From NCBI GenBank assembly GCA_036346225.1, contig JARFIW010000966.1, forward strand, positions 620,001 through 684,000: a stretch of DNA of 64,000 nt, given 5' to 3'. A model generated the notes under the pieces. The model was not told the DNA's origin. It did not search any database and saw only the letters and a program-made list of their open reading frames with translations. This stretch comes from Platerodrilus igneus. Taxonomy: Eukaryota > Arthropoda > Insecta > Coleoptera > Lycidae. Below are positions 9,863 to 20,536 of the stretch, piece after piece (the stretch's first letter is position 1; every line of letters begins with the position of its first letter). The position numbers were made by a program, and so were the translations under genes.

Positions 9863-12660
9863 CCAGCGTAGTCCACGCTGCTATGAAGAAAGTATTTATG
9901 ATTGCCGGTAACTCGGGCGGGGGGTAAATTACCCATAAGAAGAGTAGAAGCTGCTTAAGGACGAGATTTCAAGCACGTTAAGCACTTTGAAAAAATTCGA
10001 TGCACTACACGTTTACAATCCAGAATCCAAAACGTTTGCACAAGAATAGAATGCACTGTTTGATGACTGGCGTGTAGAAATTTAATTAATAGAGATGTAA
10101 AATTAGAACTGCTGGTCAATAATATTAGATATCTTTTAGAAAATGTAACGGGAGCATAACGGAGTCTCCCTCCAACGCGAAGTAGATCCTCAGAGTCTAT
10201 AAAGTGGCACAATTTAGTGAAAATTTTTGGTATACGAGTAAACATTCTTAAAGATCTTAGTCACATATGAAACAAGCCGCGCCACTAATATTGAAGCACA
10301 AATTTCAAGCGAGGCAGTGATAACTTTATAAGAGAGGCAACTTCTAACTTTGCACAGACAAAAATGCGGAAAGGTTATCGTTATCAGTTAGAAAAAACAA
10401 AATATAGAACTGCGCTATAACCATTCTCACTTGCGTCGCCAAAGCAGTGAAATTCACATTCTTTGAAAAACCTGGGGGCAAGCTGACGTGAGAACGAGAA
10501 TTCTGAAAGAGCTGTAAATCCTTTGCGACACTTTTCCCAAAACTGCGAGATAAAAGCGGGAGGATGGTCATCCCAATCAAGCTTGTAATTCTACAATTGC
10601 TGCAACAAATGTTTTAGAAGCAAAGTGAGAGGGGATAAAATTCCAAGTGGGTCGAAAATACGAGCAAGAGTGGACAACACGTTGCGTTTAGTACAACAAG
10701 TCGCGACAGATTGAACAGTAAAATGAAAACTGTCCGAGAAAAGAACCCACTGAAGCCCGAGAATTTTTAAAGCGGAACTTTCCTTTTGTTTGAAAGAGTA
10801 TTAATCGGAAATGTGAATAATTGGCAGATTGACCAATAACAAAAAATTATTGCTAGCCCATTTTCGGAATTCAAATCTATAATTGGACATTAGTGTGACT
10901 TAATATCAAGAGAGAATTTGTGCGAATGACACGTCCACGTAAAACGAGTTACGAAGAACCAAAGCGGCTAATGGATACTCTTCACAAGAAACGGCTAAGT
11001 GCAATAAACATCTAATAGCCTGAAAGGGAGATGATGCAACACCGTAAGTTACGCAATTAAGACAGTAATCTTGTAAAGGATCGTGCGGTGAAAAGCGCCA
11101 CACAATACACAGAAAATCTTGATGATTTGGGGTAATTAACAATTGACGGTACATCATTTTGATGTCCGCGGTTAAGACATTACATGTGATTTTCCAATGC
11201 TCCACCCGAAGGTACTACACTGGCCAGGAAGCGAGTTTTTGTTACCTGGAAAATTTTGAATTTTGCCGAACCCTTGCTGTTCCAAGCAAGGTAGGGATCT
11301 TTAAAGGTGCGTGACAACACTCACACACGGGACCCCATTTTACCTCTCATCCGAACGAGGGTGTATTTTTGTGAAAAATGCTCGCCTAACATTTTTCAAG
11401 CGGACCGTGTCGGGATTTGAACCCGGGACCTTGGGCGTAGTAGTCACACACATACCACTACGCCACGGAGCCGCCCCGCGGTTAAGACAACTGGATATAA
11501 TCGAAAATTAAGTAATAAGGTAGTTATGTCCTGCTGAAGCTTAGGGCCCGCTAGAAGATTATCATTCAACGACGTAGCTGCATGTATTTTCGCCGAAGCA
11601 TTAAAAACAACTCTTAGTTTTGTGGTCAAATTGTCAGGACGCAAAACTTATTATTGGGGAATATAATTTTGATTATCAGAAACCGGCGAAGGTGCTAACG
11701 AAATATGTCTAAGATCAATGTAATCTTGCATAAAAAGTTTTACCGTTCATAGATAGTAGGTTGTTTTAGCAAACGTTTTTCGAGTGAGAGGAAACGCTGC
11801 ATAGCCAGATCTCTAAGTTTGGGAAAATTAGGAGGATTGAGGTTAAATGGAAGTGATAGAACAAAATGACCATTGCCAAGGCGAATGCTATCCGCAAAGA
11901 TTTTTTCACATAGAGGATCACCAGGTGAGATGCGTAAGCTGTTCAGGTTATCTTCAATTTCCCAAATTTTTTGAACATTATTTTCAGGAAAATGAAGTGA
12001 AGAATGGCATAAAAAGATAAAACCGCAGATGGTGGCAAGGCGATATGGGTTTCCTTGTACTAACCCATCAGCACGTAACTAAAAATAGTATTCAGCGCGG
12101 TCGGTAAACCTTTGAAGTCGACAATTTTGCCATCTAAAATTATGTGAGAATATACATTCCCCTCTCTCCCCAGCAAAAGGTCGATAGAATCACGAGAGGA
12201 AAATTGTGGATTGGCTAAGGCTAGATTGGATATGTAACTCCATTGATGTGTAGAAAACGACTGATACAGAATGTTTTGACAAATTTTTTCAATAACAACC
12301 GCTTCAATCAATAATATTAGAGCACTGTTGTTAACAGATGAATGTTTAATAAAACATTGCCTCTCATGACTATTGAATTTATCGAACCGATTCCATTAAT
12401 TTTAGTCAAAGATGAATTAGCTTTCAAACCTAACCGATTTAGGGCTTTTTTGTTATAAATAAAAAAATACTTCCAGTGTCAATCAGATAACGGAAATTAT
12501 AAAAATTATTGCAACAATCTTGGATTTCAAGTTGAGCGGTAGCCAATAGTACACCTTCTTTAGTGTCAGTAAACGCTGCAGTAACCGATGATTCAGTTGA
12601 TAGATTTTCCGGAAAATAAAGTAATAATAATAATAATTTTTTTTAGTGAAACGCACACTT
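9863..12660 (-). pseudogene. BEL/Pao retrotransposon polyprotein, decayed
   Basis: Reading the minus strand in order, several frames carry collinear BEL/Pao domains. Near 12475 lies an aspartic protease with LIDTGS. At 12311-12060 is the end of that domain, with the SIDLLLG motif and an LPTALNTIFSYVLMG block. Around 12000-11660 is the linker before the reverse transcriptase, and 11644-11490 is the RT start (KLRVVFNASA, SLNDNLLAGP). At 11165-10906 the RT continues with ADIKMMYRQLL and the FYVDV box, where FYVDD is expected. At 10245-9863 are the integrase HHCC region (LRVGGRLRYAP, CLTCLKSR) and the MGNLP and DYA motifs. Frameshifts and stops separate the blocks, the RT is split by a SINE, and the 3' part of the integrase and both LTRs are missing. 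Confidence 0.88.
11180..11475 (-). mobile_element. tRNA-derived SINE, full-length reference copy
   Basis: On the minus strand the element starts with a tRNA-like head: box A near ggcgtagtggta and box B ggttcaaatcc (reverse of 11416-11426). A ~220-bp body ends near 11180. It is flanked by identical 14-bp copies of ccgcggttaagaca at 11166-11179 and 11476-11489, the target duplication made by LINE-type retroposition. The insertion splits the BEL/Pao RT exactly at its VLTAD codons. Other copies lie at 9753-9862, 16785-17043 and 44660-44774. The ORF at 11311-11511 is a shadow. Confidence 0.9.
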
Positions 12661-13388
12661 GGTCAATTAGGAGTAGAAATATTTTTTTGTCGTTATTAAC
12701 TGTTGAAGTCATGTTTTGTAATATAGGTTAGGTATAGACGAAGTAGAGTTTTTAAAATACAGGTTAGAAATTTGCACGTTGTAAGAGAAACTGCATCAAC
12801 TCCAGGGGCACTAAGAAGCACTAAACAGCTGCTAGGAGAATTCACCTTCCGAGTAGCTTTATCTTTTTTCAGGTGGGTTGGCGAGAGATTTCAACGATCT
12901 TTTAAGATGAGTCTGCAGGTGCCTGGTGGAAGTGTCACAGCTTGTATACCCCTAAGAGTATTATTTGCTTTTCATAGAACCCATCTGCACCACTGTAAGG
13001 TAACCTGTGCACCACTTAACTTTTACGTCATTTCGCCCATTGCATAGTAATAATCAACAATCAACGAAACGTCAACCGGCTACCAGCACGTAGCAAAATT
13101 TGTCCCAATTGATAGAGTCAATTTATACATCACATTTTCTTGGTTCATTATTGCGCATAGGTCAATTTATAGTTCTGACATATGACTGCTGATAATACTG
13201 TACTCAAGATTTACCACTTGTAACAGTTGAAATGCTTTTTTTATGCATTAGTGGCTATTCCAGTACCCAACCGTCTGTATTGTGTAAACCGTGTCGTCAC
13301 CTACGAAAGAATGTGAATTTACTATTGATTTATTGAGCGTATACATCTTACAAACAAGTGAATAACTCGTTTTAGTTAAAATTTCCCT
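12661..13388. other. Unassigned region between BEL/Pao and transposase relics
   Basis: A frame at 12772-13047 on the plus strand (91 codons) has no features I recognise. This region may include an end of the neighbouring Tc1/mariner relic, but I could not find matching inverted repeats. Confidence 0.35.
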
Positions 13389-14080
13389 GTTCAACAATTC
13401 TTAATACGTCGAAAGTATTGCGTTTGGTTAAAAATTTCGTGAGACTTGGAGTGTACATGATCTAAAAGGCACAGGACGACAATCACCGCAAAATCTTTAA
13501 AATGTTGAATCGGGTTTATTAGCGATGACGTATAGTGTCGCTTAAATGGATATATTAACAATTGAAAACTGTCGAATGTAGAGCACTGAAAATTCTCACG
13601 TGTTTCATGAGTGGTCATTACAAGCACGAAAAATCGGTGTTTGATATGAGATCTCCCGACGTCATGCAAAAAATAAGATCTCAATTTTTTGACAATTCTG
13701 TGGCGGCATGGTCTGTTGCAAATTAATCCAACAGTTTATTGCAATGTAAATGAACAAGAATGTTAGTTCCAGCAGCATAACGCAACACGTTATACTGCTA
13801 ATGAAGACGTAGATATACTGCAGGAAATTATTGGTCATTATTTGATATAAAAAGGGTTGTTACCTCGAATATTCCATACTCCACTAGACCTTTTCTTTGG
13901 AGGCATTAAAAAAGTATAATTTTTAAAAACAATCCCATACACTTGATAAATTGAAAGTTAACATTGAGATCTAAAAACATTACTAAAAGTAGCTGCAGGT
14001 ATTAATGAAACGTGTATGAATCGCATTCGTATCACAGAAAATCTCTTTGATCGTGCGCTGAAAATTATTTTAATAATTTT
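13389..14080 (+). pseudogene. Tc1/mariner-type (DUF4817-linked) transposase, decayed
   Basis: Three plus-strand frames, read with shifts, follow the domain order of the insect transposase family. First comes a linker helix-turn-helix (NTSKVLRLVKNF at about 13398), then a middle block, and near 13770-13800 QQHNATRYTANEDVD, equivalent to the catalytic QQDGA.AH segment with the acidic residue changed to N. Near 13890 is TPLDLFFGGIKK, the counterpart of the SPDLTPLDFFLWGYLK motif. It ends with a YTLDKLK segment. Stop codons interrupt every part, so it is inactive. The minus-strand frame at 13391-13684 is a shadow. Confidence 0.65.
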
Positions 14081-14197
14081 TTATAAATATTTTGTCTAAT
14101 AAATACATTTACATCATAAAAGAAACAGGTTGCATCCAATTTAAAACACCTGTTATTATAGCCAAATCTATATTTCTAAATTATTGTAAGAGTAATT

Positions 14198-14680
14198 AAA
14201 AGTATATGTGACATTCTGGATAGTAAGCTTATTCAATTTTTACTAAAGCGACCTCATATTTGTGAATGACTATTAGGTATTGTAATGCAATACGATTGTT
14301 TTCAAAAGGTTTGATGACTCTCAGATTTTCTTCAAATTTTCTTGAATAAAGGATTATTGTACATAAGCGCAAACCCCTTTCCGAGAAATTAAAATAAGGT
14401 TTGAATTCCGTCCTAATAAACGTTCGATGTAAATGTAAATTCCCTTAGTTGATGTAAATGTGTTAGACAAATAAAGTATCAGTAAGATTAGTGCTACATT
14501 AGTGTTTAAATCGTCGTATGTAGAAAATTAAATCAGTACCTACAGTTGGTGATTAAGGTAGTATTAAAGTAGACAAGGCTCTGTAAATACTTGCGATTGT
14601 GAATAATAATTATTATACTTATATTAATTAGAATTGAAGACTAACAGACAATTAGAGAATTTGTTACATTATTATTTCTG
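14198..14680 (+). repeat. Direct repeat, left copy (possible LTR)
   Basis: About 480 bases align in direct orientation with 15785-16280, sharing cttattcaat, gtttgaattccgtcctaataa and aattaaa...tagtgattaaggta, and ending aatttgttaca. The length and the gag relic after the second copy suggest LTRs of a decayed Ty3-type element. Confidence 0.55.
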
Positions 14681-15369
14681 CAACATATAATTTTCAATAT
14701 TAAAGCAATCCGAGAAAGTTTTTATACCTCCAAGCTTAGCAATATCGTTCAATCTATACCGTTGTAGTGAAGCGTTCATGTTTGTTAATCTGATTTTAAA
14801 CATACATTAATCTGTGCATAATGTATGAACGTTTCTTGACAGCATTTAATTAAGATCACTCTTACTTGAAGAGTTATATCGTTTTCGAAATTAAATTCAA
14901 AACCATGCTCAATAATTCTTGACGATTACAACATGACATTCCAATATATTCAAGAACTGGTCTGCGTATCCGTATTAGAAGCCATGCATTTATGGAGAAT
15001 GCTAAACACAAGAAAGTGCAAGTAGTTTAGTCGAACGGGAAATTTATTATAAGTAGAGCAAACATTTCTGTTATGCAGATCATTAATTATCTGCTTGCAG
15101 CGCCGTATGTAGTATCAAACAAATTTTCCCATCAGCGTCTAGATTCTATTTATGGAACATATAGGTTTGAAAATTTCTCACAATCGTGTGAAAGTAAGCA
15201 AAAAGAATGCCGGTATGCTGAGAGAAAAAAATACTTAATCTGCTTTTGTACACGTTTAGTTTGTAGTTGCTTTTCCACAAAGGCAGATGGTGATTGTGTA
15301 AAGGATGAAAATTCCCACAGCAGGTGATCGGCGATATACATTTATCCTACGCGATGACACAAGTACATT
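14681..15369. other. Spacer between direct repeats
   Basis: No recognisable gene. Frames at 15073-15327 (plus) and 15150-15341 (minus) overlap and have no family features. The cysteine content of the former may be chance. The sequence after 15370 belongs to a hAT relic. Confidence 0.35.
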
Positions 15370-15700
15370 CCCACCAGCTCCCGCAATACCGGGGTTCAAG
15401 GAAGAGCGCAGACAATAATCAAATTCAGACTAAACATTATTAACGGTACTTTACAGTCCTTAGAATATTTAGTACTTGCCAAGTCTTCAAGTACCAACAG
15501 TTTTCCAAACACAATAACAGCCTTAAAGTTGTACTTAACTTTAACTGTTTGCACTGCAAGTGCGGAGAGATCTTTTTCAAAATAGATTAGAAGATTCATC
15601 CCTCTTGGCAATAAAAAAAGGCATTTTTAAAAATATGAATCTTGATGATGCAATAACTGAATTTGCAGGCACGAATAAAAATCTTCTAAGGCAGATTTAG
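15370..15700 (+). pseudogene. hAT transposase C-terminal dimerisation domain, decayed
   Basis: A plus-strand frame from about 15390 to 15584 contains FPNTITALKLYLTLTVCTASAERSFSK in order, given here in pieces: FPNTITALKLYLTL, then TASAERSFSK. This is the signature of the hAT family dimerisation domain, where a proline-threonine-valine step precedes ASAERSFS. A stop follows directly. After a frameshift the block MNLDDAITEFA corresponds to the end of the domain. Only about 90 residues survive, with no upstream catalytic part. The minus ORF at 15396-15611 is a shadow. Confidence 0.8.
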
Positions 15701-15784
15701 AGTGTCAGTTATGTAATAACTTTCTCATGTGTCAAATTTTGAGGTGTATATTATCTGTGCGTTGTATGAGTATTGCAATAACAA

Positions 15785-16280
15785 TTTAAAAACATATGGA
15801 ATACTCTGGAGAGGACGCTTATTCAATCTTTACTAAACGGCTTCATATCTGCTAGCGATAAGAGAGAATGATCGGTAGGTATCGCAACACAGCAGAGTTG
15901 TTCTCGAAAGGTTTGATAACGCACGTCCTATATACTTCTGCTTTCTTTCTCAAGTAAAGAATTATCGTACATAAGAGTGAACCTCTTTGCGACAGCTTAG
16001 TATTAGTTTGAATTCCGTCCTAATAAGCGTTTGATATACATTAATTATTGTAATAAATTTACGTATGTGATATAAATATGTTAGATAAATAAATTTCCAG
16101 TTAGATTAGTGCTATAATAGTGTTTAACTCGTCGTACTTAGAAAATTAAACTAGTGCCTTCAAATAGTGATTAAGGTAGCTTGTTTCAATGTAACTCTGC
16201 AATTGCTAAGAACATTTATTAAATTTGTATTTAGTGGAGTTAAAGGTCAAATTAAAGTAGAAAATTTGTTACACTGATGT
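15785..16280 (+). repeat. Direct repeat, right copy (possible 5' LTR of the gag relic)
   Basis: This is the partner of 14198-14680. It is followed after ~60 bases by a Ty3-like gag relic, the position expected for a 5' LTR and leader. The copies have diverged considerably by substitutions and small indels, so the element is old. Confidence 0.55.
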
Positions 16281-16339
16281 CAAGTGTGTGTGATAGTGGT
16301 GCATAAACACATTTAAACGATTTTCTTTTGCATGCCTAT

Positions 16340-17495
16340 CACTGGTAGTTAACAACAGAAAATAGGCAGCGAAACTCATTTTTTTTGGAGGACCTTAAGT
16401 CAGACGTACAAGAACACGCAGAGAAACTAAACCAAAACTCTACGAGCCTGGCAGCAGAATTAAATAAAAAATACTGAAAAATTTGATCAGAACGCGAAAG
16501 TTGTTTAACAATTGGAAGAGAGTTTATACAAGAAATTGCGAAATCCGCGGAAATGCAGAAAGTCAAATTTTCCAGCTATTTACAGACATTAGAAGCAAAA
16601 GTTCCCTTAAAACTCTCGAAAAATGGAAAATCAGGTGTTGGAGTTAAAAGAACGGATTAATTCTCCAACAGTAGATACACCACAGCTTTTTGCTCCAGTA
16701 ATACAACAGCACACCTGAAGAGTTTAAGTATGTCAAAAAACCAAACTGTCGCCACTGAAATTCAAAGTATAACCGTTTATTTACATTTCCGATGCTCCAC
16801 CCGAAGATACTACATTGGCCAGGAGGCGGTTTTTTGTTGCCTGGAAATTTAGAATTTTGCCGAACCCTTGCCGTTCTAGGCAAGGTAGGGATCTTTAACG
16901 TGCGTGACAACACTCACACAGGGACCTCCATTTAACCTCTCATCTGAACGAGGGCGTAATTTTTGTGAAAAATGCTCACCTGCCATTTTTCAAGCAGTCC
17001 GCCGTGTCGGGATTTGAACCCAGAACCTTGGGATACGTAGTCTTACGCTAGTTGGTGAAATGACTGAGAAGGCATTCAGATATTCGCACTACGGGGTGAA
17101 GCTTCGGGTAACATACAAACTATACCGGACCATGGTAAGAAACTTTGGGGCCTTAACATCAAAACTGAAAATGTTGTACCTACAACAAGTATACCACCTA
17201 AGGTAAAGAATCGTTACCAAATGACCAACGAAAATTTACAACAGTTTGAAGCAGATGTTTTTCGCTTGGTGAAACCAGCTTATTCAACAGCAACGGACAG
17301 TTTCTTGAAACAGCTGGTAGTACAGATCATTGTCAATGGAATACGGAATGTGGAGGCCCATGAAGCATTACGACTGCTCTGGCCTAAGACGCTGGATGAT
17401 GCGATGGCTGATGCTTTGAAGTTCAAAGTGGCAAAGCATGCATTACATCGTAGTCGTGGTAAAGTTACATACTCCATAGAAAAACAGGGATAAGA
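16340..17495 (+). pseudogene. Ty3-type gag relic, split by a SINE
   Basis: The first part (16340-16784) encodes, with stops, a lysine/glutamine/leucine-rich sequence that looks like a coiled-coil gag N-terminus. After the SINE, a 90-codon frame at 17221-17493 reads MTNENLQQFEADVFRLVKPAY and later IVNGIRNVEAHEALRLLWPKTLDDAMADALKF, seen here in two pieces. That F..DV.RL...AY, then GI.....ALRL..P.TLD.A...AL.F pattern is typical of the capsid region of retrotransposon gags. No zinc knuckle or pol follows, so the copy is truncated. The minus ORF at 17280-17690 is a shadow. Confidence 0.7.
16785..17043 (-). mobile_element. tRNA-derived SINE, nearly full copy
   Basis: This aligns with 11180-11475 over almost its whole length, including box B (ggatttgaaccc read on plus) but ending before the box A part. 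It is inserted in the Ty3 gag relic. I did not find clear target duplications, perhaps because the copy is older. Confidence 0.85.
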
Positions 17496-17996
17496 GAGCA
17501 CGAAGGAAATGATTTGATGGACTTTTCGTGACGAGCAACCAAATGGAGAAAGAAGATTAAGAAAAATACAAAACAAACCACAACAAACGGACAGAGTATT
17601 TAAAAAGTTAAAAGCTAAAATAAATGTGCGTACTGACACTAAAAATAAACCCAAAGTAAGTTCTACAAATATCAAATCAATAATTGCCAATTCAACAGAA
17701 CTTATATTACAGAAACAAACCGCAAATTAGCTTGCACAGAATCGCAACTTTATGAAGAAGAAACGCAGGCAAAGGTAAACTTTATTCAGTTGTAATTGAA
17801 AAAGGTTTTAGAAAAGCACAAACTGAGAAAGAATGTTCTGCAATTGGAATTAAAACTAAAAAAGTAAGAAATGTTAGATGCTAAAGTTTCAGTCGAAAGG
17901 CGAAGATGACTAAAGTTATACTCATTGGTTTTTGTTTTCTAATCAGTAAATAAAATAAAATAAAAGAACTGCAATGTTTATTAATATATATTAACA
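17496..17996 (+). other. Unassigned relic with coiled-coil-like tail
   Basis: The gaagattaagaa and accacaacaaac motifs at 17551-17600 match the Penelope-associated segment at 411-450. Further on, broken frames give KKVLEKHKLRKNVLQLELKLKK at about 17800-17870, shown here as KKVLEKHKL then LQLELKLKK. That is the kind of C-terminal coiled coil found in Myb/SANT-like proteins of Harbinger elements. The evidence is too thin for a family call. Confidence 0.3.
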
Positions 17997-18425
17997 ATGC
18001 GTCATTTAGCTATTATAGTTGTTCGGTCCTTTCGATTGGATGCGCGCATTACTGGGGAAGATTATTTACAATTTTGGGAAGATCAAGTACAGAAAATATT
18101 GGACGAAGTATCTTTGCATATTCGACAACGGTTTATCTTCCAACATAAACTAGGGTCTCCTCATTATTCAAATAATGTCGATCACTGGATTGGCAGAGAC
18201 AACCCGCGCTCTTGACCACCAAGATTACAGGATCTTACTCTCCTAGATTCTTGTCCTTGGAGATTAATAAAATCGTTGGTTTATGCTCCATAAGTAGACA
18301 CAAAGAATGCGTTACTAGCTCGCATTCTCAATGCTGCAGCATTGATTAGAGCGAATCATCGTTCACTAAAACTCGATACTAGTTCACTATAAACGGGCAA
18401 ATAAGTGTGCCGAAGTGGGCGGTGG
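17997..18425 (+). pseudogene. Tc1/mariner-type transposase C-terminal half, decayed
   Basis: An open frame at 17997-18215 and its continuation past one stop carry the catalytic-domain landmarks in order. ITGEDYLQFWEDQV comes first, then IRQRFIFQHKLGSPHYSNNV, where the family has QHDGAPAHF, so the catalytic D has become K. DHWIGRDNPRS follows, then a degraded PPRLQDLTLLDS (for PPRSPDLTPLDF). The end is KSLVYAP, then ARILNAAALIRAN. This family is linked to DUF4817 in insects. Loss of the acidic residue and an internal stop make it inactive. Confidence 0.8.
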
Positions 18426-18874
18426 TATTTTCAAAAATTTGTTGTGAATTACCAAATAATATAATCAAAGTATCTCTGAAACAAGTGAAAATCGGACTTG
18501 AATATATGAACTTTTTTTGTATTTTGACTTCTAAGACACGTTCTTAAAATATTTCCATTTCCTCCACAAACACATTGTAGATATTATTCTACTGTCAATA
18601 ATCAACTCTTACTTAATACACATATAGGATATGTAAAATTTCTTATTTTCAAAAATTTTAATGCTTTACAGCTTTGACTGTTTTGTACGTAGTTATCGAT
18701 GTAGGGATCTTACAACATTTATTTAATCTTGGCTAGAGGACGTTAAAAATTTTATTTGCTATAAAAATTACATTTATATTCATTCCATTACTAATTTTAC
18801 TATTATTTTGACTTTCTGCAGAGATTCAACTAAACCAATTCTGACGTTTATATTGTTTCTATTTCCTATGTTAT
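18426..18874. other. AT-rich stretch without recognised gene
   Basis: No ORF or repeat identified. Confidence 0.45.
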
Positions 18875-19408
18875 TGTTACGAGCTACTATTAGGCAACCC
18901 GTCAAACACACAAGCGCCGTAAGCAACGTATATACTACAGAAGCCTAAAATTTTCTAGAATATACCGGAGTATGAATCATCTATTTAATTATAGGGTGTA
19001 TATAAGATCGGTGATTAATGTAGGAGTTAGTCTATATTAGAATGTCATATATAAATCATTTCGTATATAGTTAATTTTTCGTTACATTCTGAAAGTCTTT
19101 AGTAAATATAAATTTGTGTTATGTGAACGTGTCTATTGTACAGCTTGTAGAATACATAAATAGACAAAAGTGTAATAAATAAATACTAGTGTTAGTGTTG
19201 TTAATAGACCTATAGTTAAGAATTTTGTTTAAGAAGATATTAGTGCTTGTAAATAGCATTAGTGTGATAGTGCTTCATTGTTAATTGGACGGAAAACATC
19301 CATAAATAAGGCATATACTGTTAATTAGACTTGGGAACAGTGAGTAATAAAGACTTTTGTTATTACTTGTTTTAAATTAGTGAAACGCGTTAATAGTAGC
19401 CCGCTACA
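18875..19408 (+). mobile_element. Probable solo LTR (534 bp)
   Basis: The segment begins tgttacgag and ends cccgctaca, giving TG...CA ends. It contains a TATA-like tataagatc at about 19010 and several aataaa signals around 19170-19185. No internal retrotransposon sequence adjoins it. Flanking 4-5 bp do not form a clear duplication, so the boundaries are tentative. Confidence 0.5.
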
Positions 19409-19429
19409 TTCTATTTATTTCTACTGTTA

Positions 19430-20510
19430 ACAACGCCATTCACATGCTTATTTCTACCCTTTCTTACCTTCATTAACCATTTTCAAATAAATTTTTATTT
19501 TATTCAAAATTACGCTGCATCCTTTTATCCTCCCTCTACCCTTGCTTATCCACATTTTCAGACTTCAGAGCATTCTCCCATTCCTCTATGCAGTTATACA
19601 GCTCCCTCTCTAACATAGTAGCATACTCTCTTTGAATTGACCCTTCCAACAAACGTTCTACTTTCACTTTAGATTATCTCACATTCTGCTTTATTCTCCA
19701 CTCCCACTTTCGGCTAAGATCAATTCTGGACCAGATCAGAAAATGATTGGGCCCACATTCAGGTCCTTTCATTACTCGCGTGTCTTTTACCAGTTCTCTT
19801 AAACTTTCATCAAATACAACCAAATCATTTATACTTCTTGCGTTTCTCCTTTACCGTCTGTACTTGTGTATGTCTATATCTTTATATAATGTGTTGGATA
19901 TAAACAGTTCTGCTTCAATAAATATACTCACTAACATATCTCAATTTTTGTTCGTTCTTGGATCACCAAACGATCCTAACACATATTCAGCATTTTCTCT
20001 GCTTACTTCGACCCAACTACTCTAATCACCTAATAGAACCACACGTTCATTACTTTCGCGTTTGTTTAATAGCTCTTCTAACTCCTGCCAAAACTGCTCA
20101 CACTCCATATCGTTATTCACCGGAGTATAACATGCTATCAAAAAGATCTTTCTACAGCCCACTTCCATTCAAACCTACAAGATGCGGGGAAAAACAAAAT
20201 CATATTGTTTCATGCACGTTTTTGCAGGATCATTCAAAATTAAGCTAACACGTTTCGCCCCGAACTCATTGCGCTCTACTCCAGACCACAAACCCAATAT
20301 ACCGTCATCTAATTCTACAACACCTTTCTCCATCCGCTTCATTTCACTCACACACAGCACTTCCATGCGTCTTTCTTTCATTTCATTCATGATCTTTACT
20401 CTACACCATCTTGATATTCCAAGAACTAAATCTCCATTTCTAATACATGCTGTCGTTATTTAATAGGCCAGATATTTTCTGTCTCAGTCGCCCACCATAA
20501 CTTTGATGGT
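19430..20510 (-). pseudogene. RTE-like non-LTR retrotransposon endonuclease, decayed
   Basis: Minus-strand frames follow the apurinic-type endonuclease of RTE-related LINEs. At 20390-20175 is RRMEVLCVSEMKRMEKG, then LGLWSGVERNEFGAKRVSL, matching the LGLSET.KG.G...WSGV pattern. At about 19990-19860 lies VLGSFGDPRTNKN, then IFIEAELFISNTLYKDIDIHKY, matching GKFG..NENG...DL.I.NT.F.HK.IHKYT. At about 19750 is CGPNHFLIWSRI, the equivalent of the terminal SDHxLV motif with N instead of D. Stops and shifts separate the parts, and the reverse transcriptase is missing. Plus-strand frames at 19747-20463 are shadows. Confidence 0.8.
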
Positions 20511-20536
20511 CCGAGGCATTCGCAAATAATAATAAT

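Noticed and set aside
12772..13047. 91-codon plus ORF considered as a host gene
   Set aside because: No recognisable domain, no promoter or splice context, and it lies between two decayed elements.
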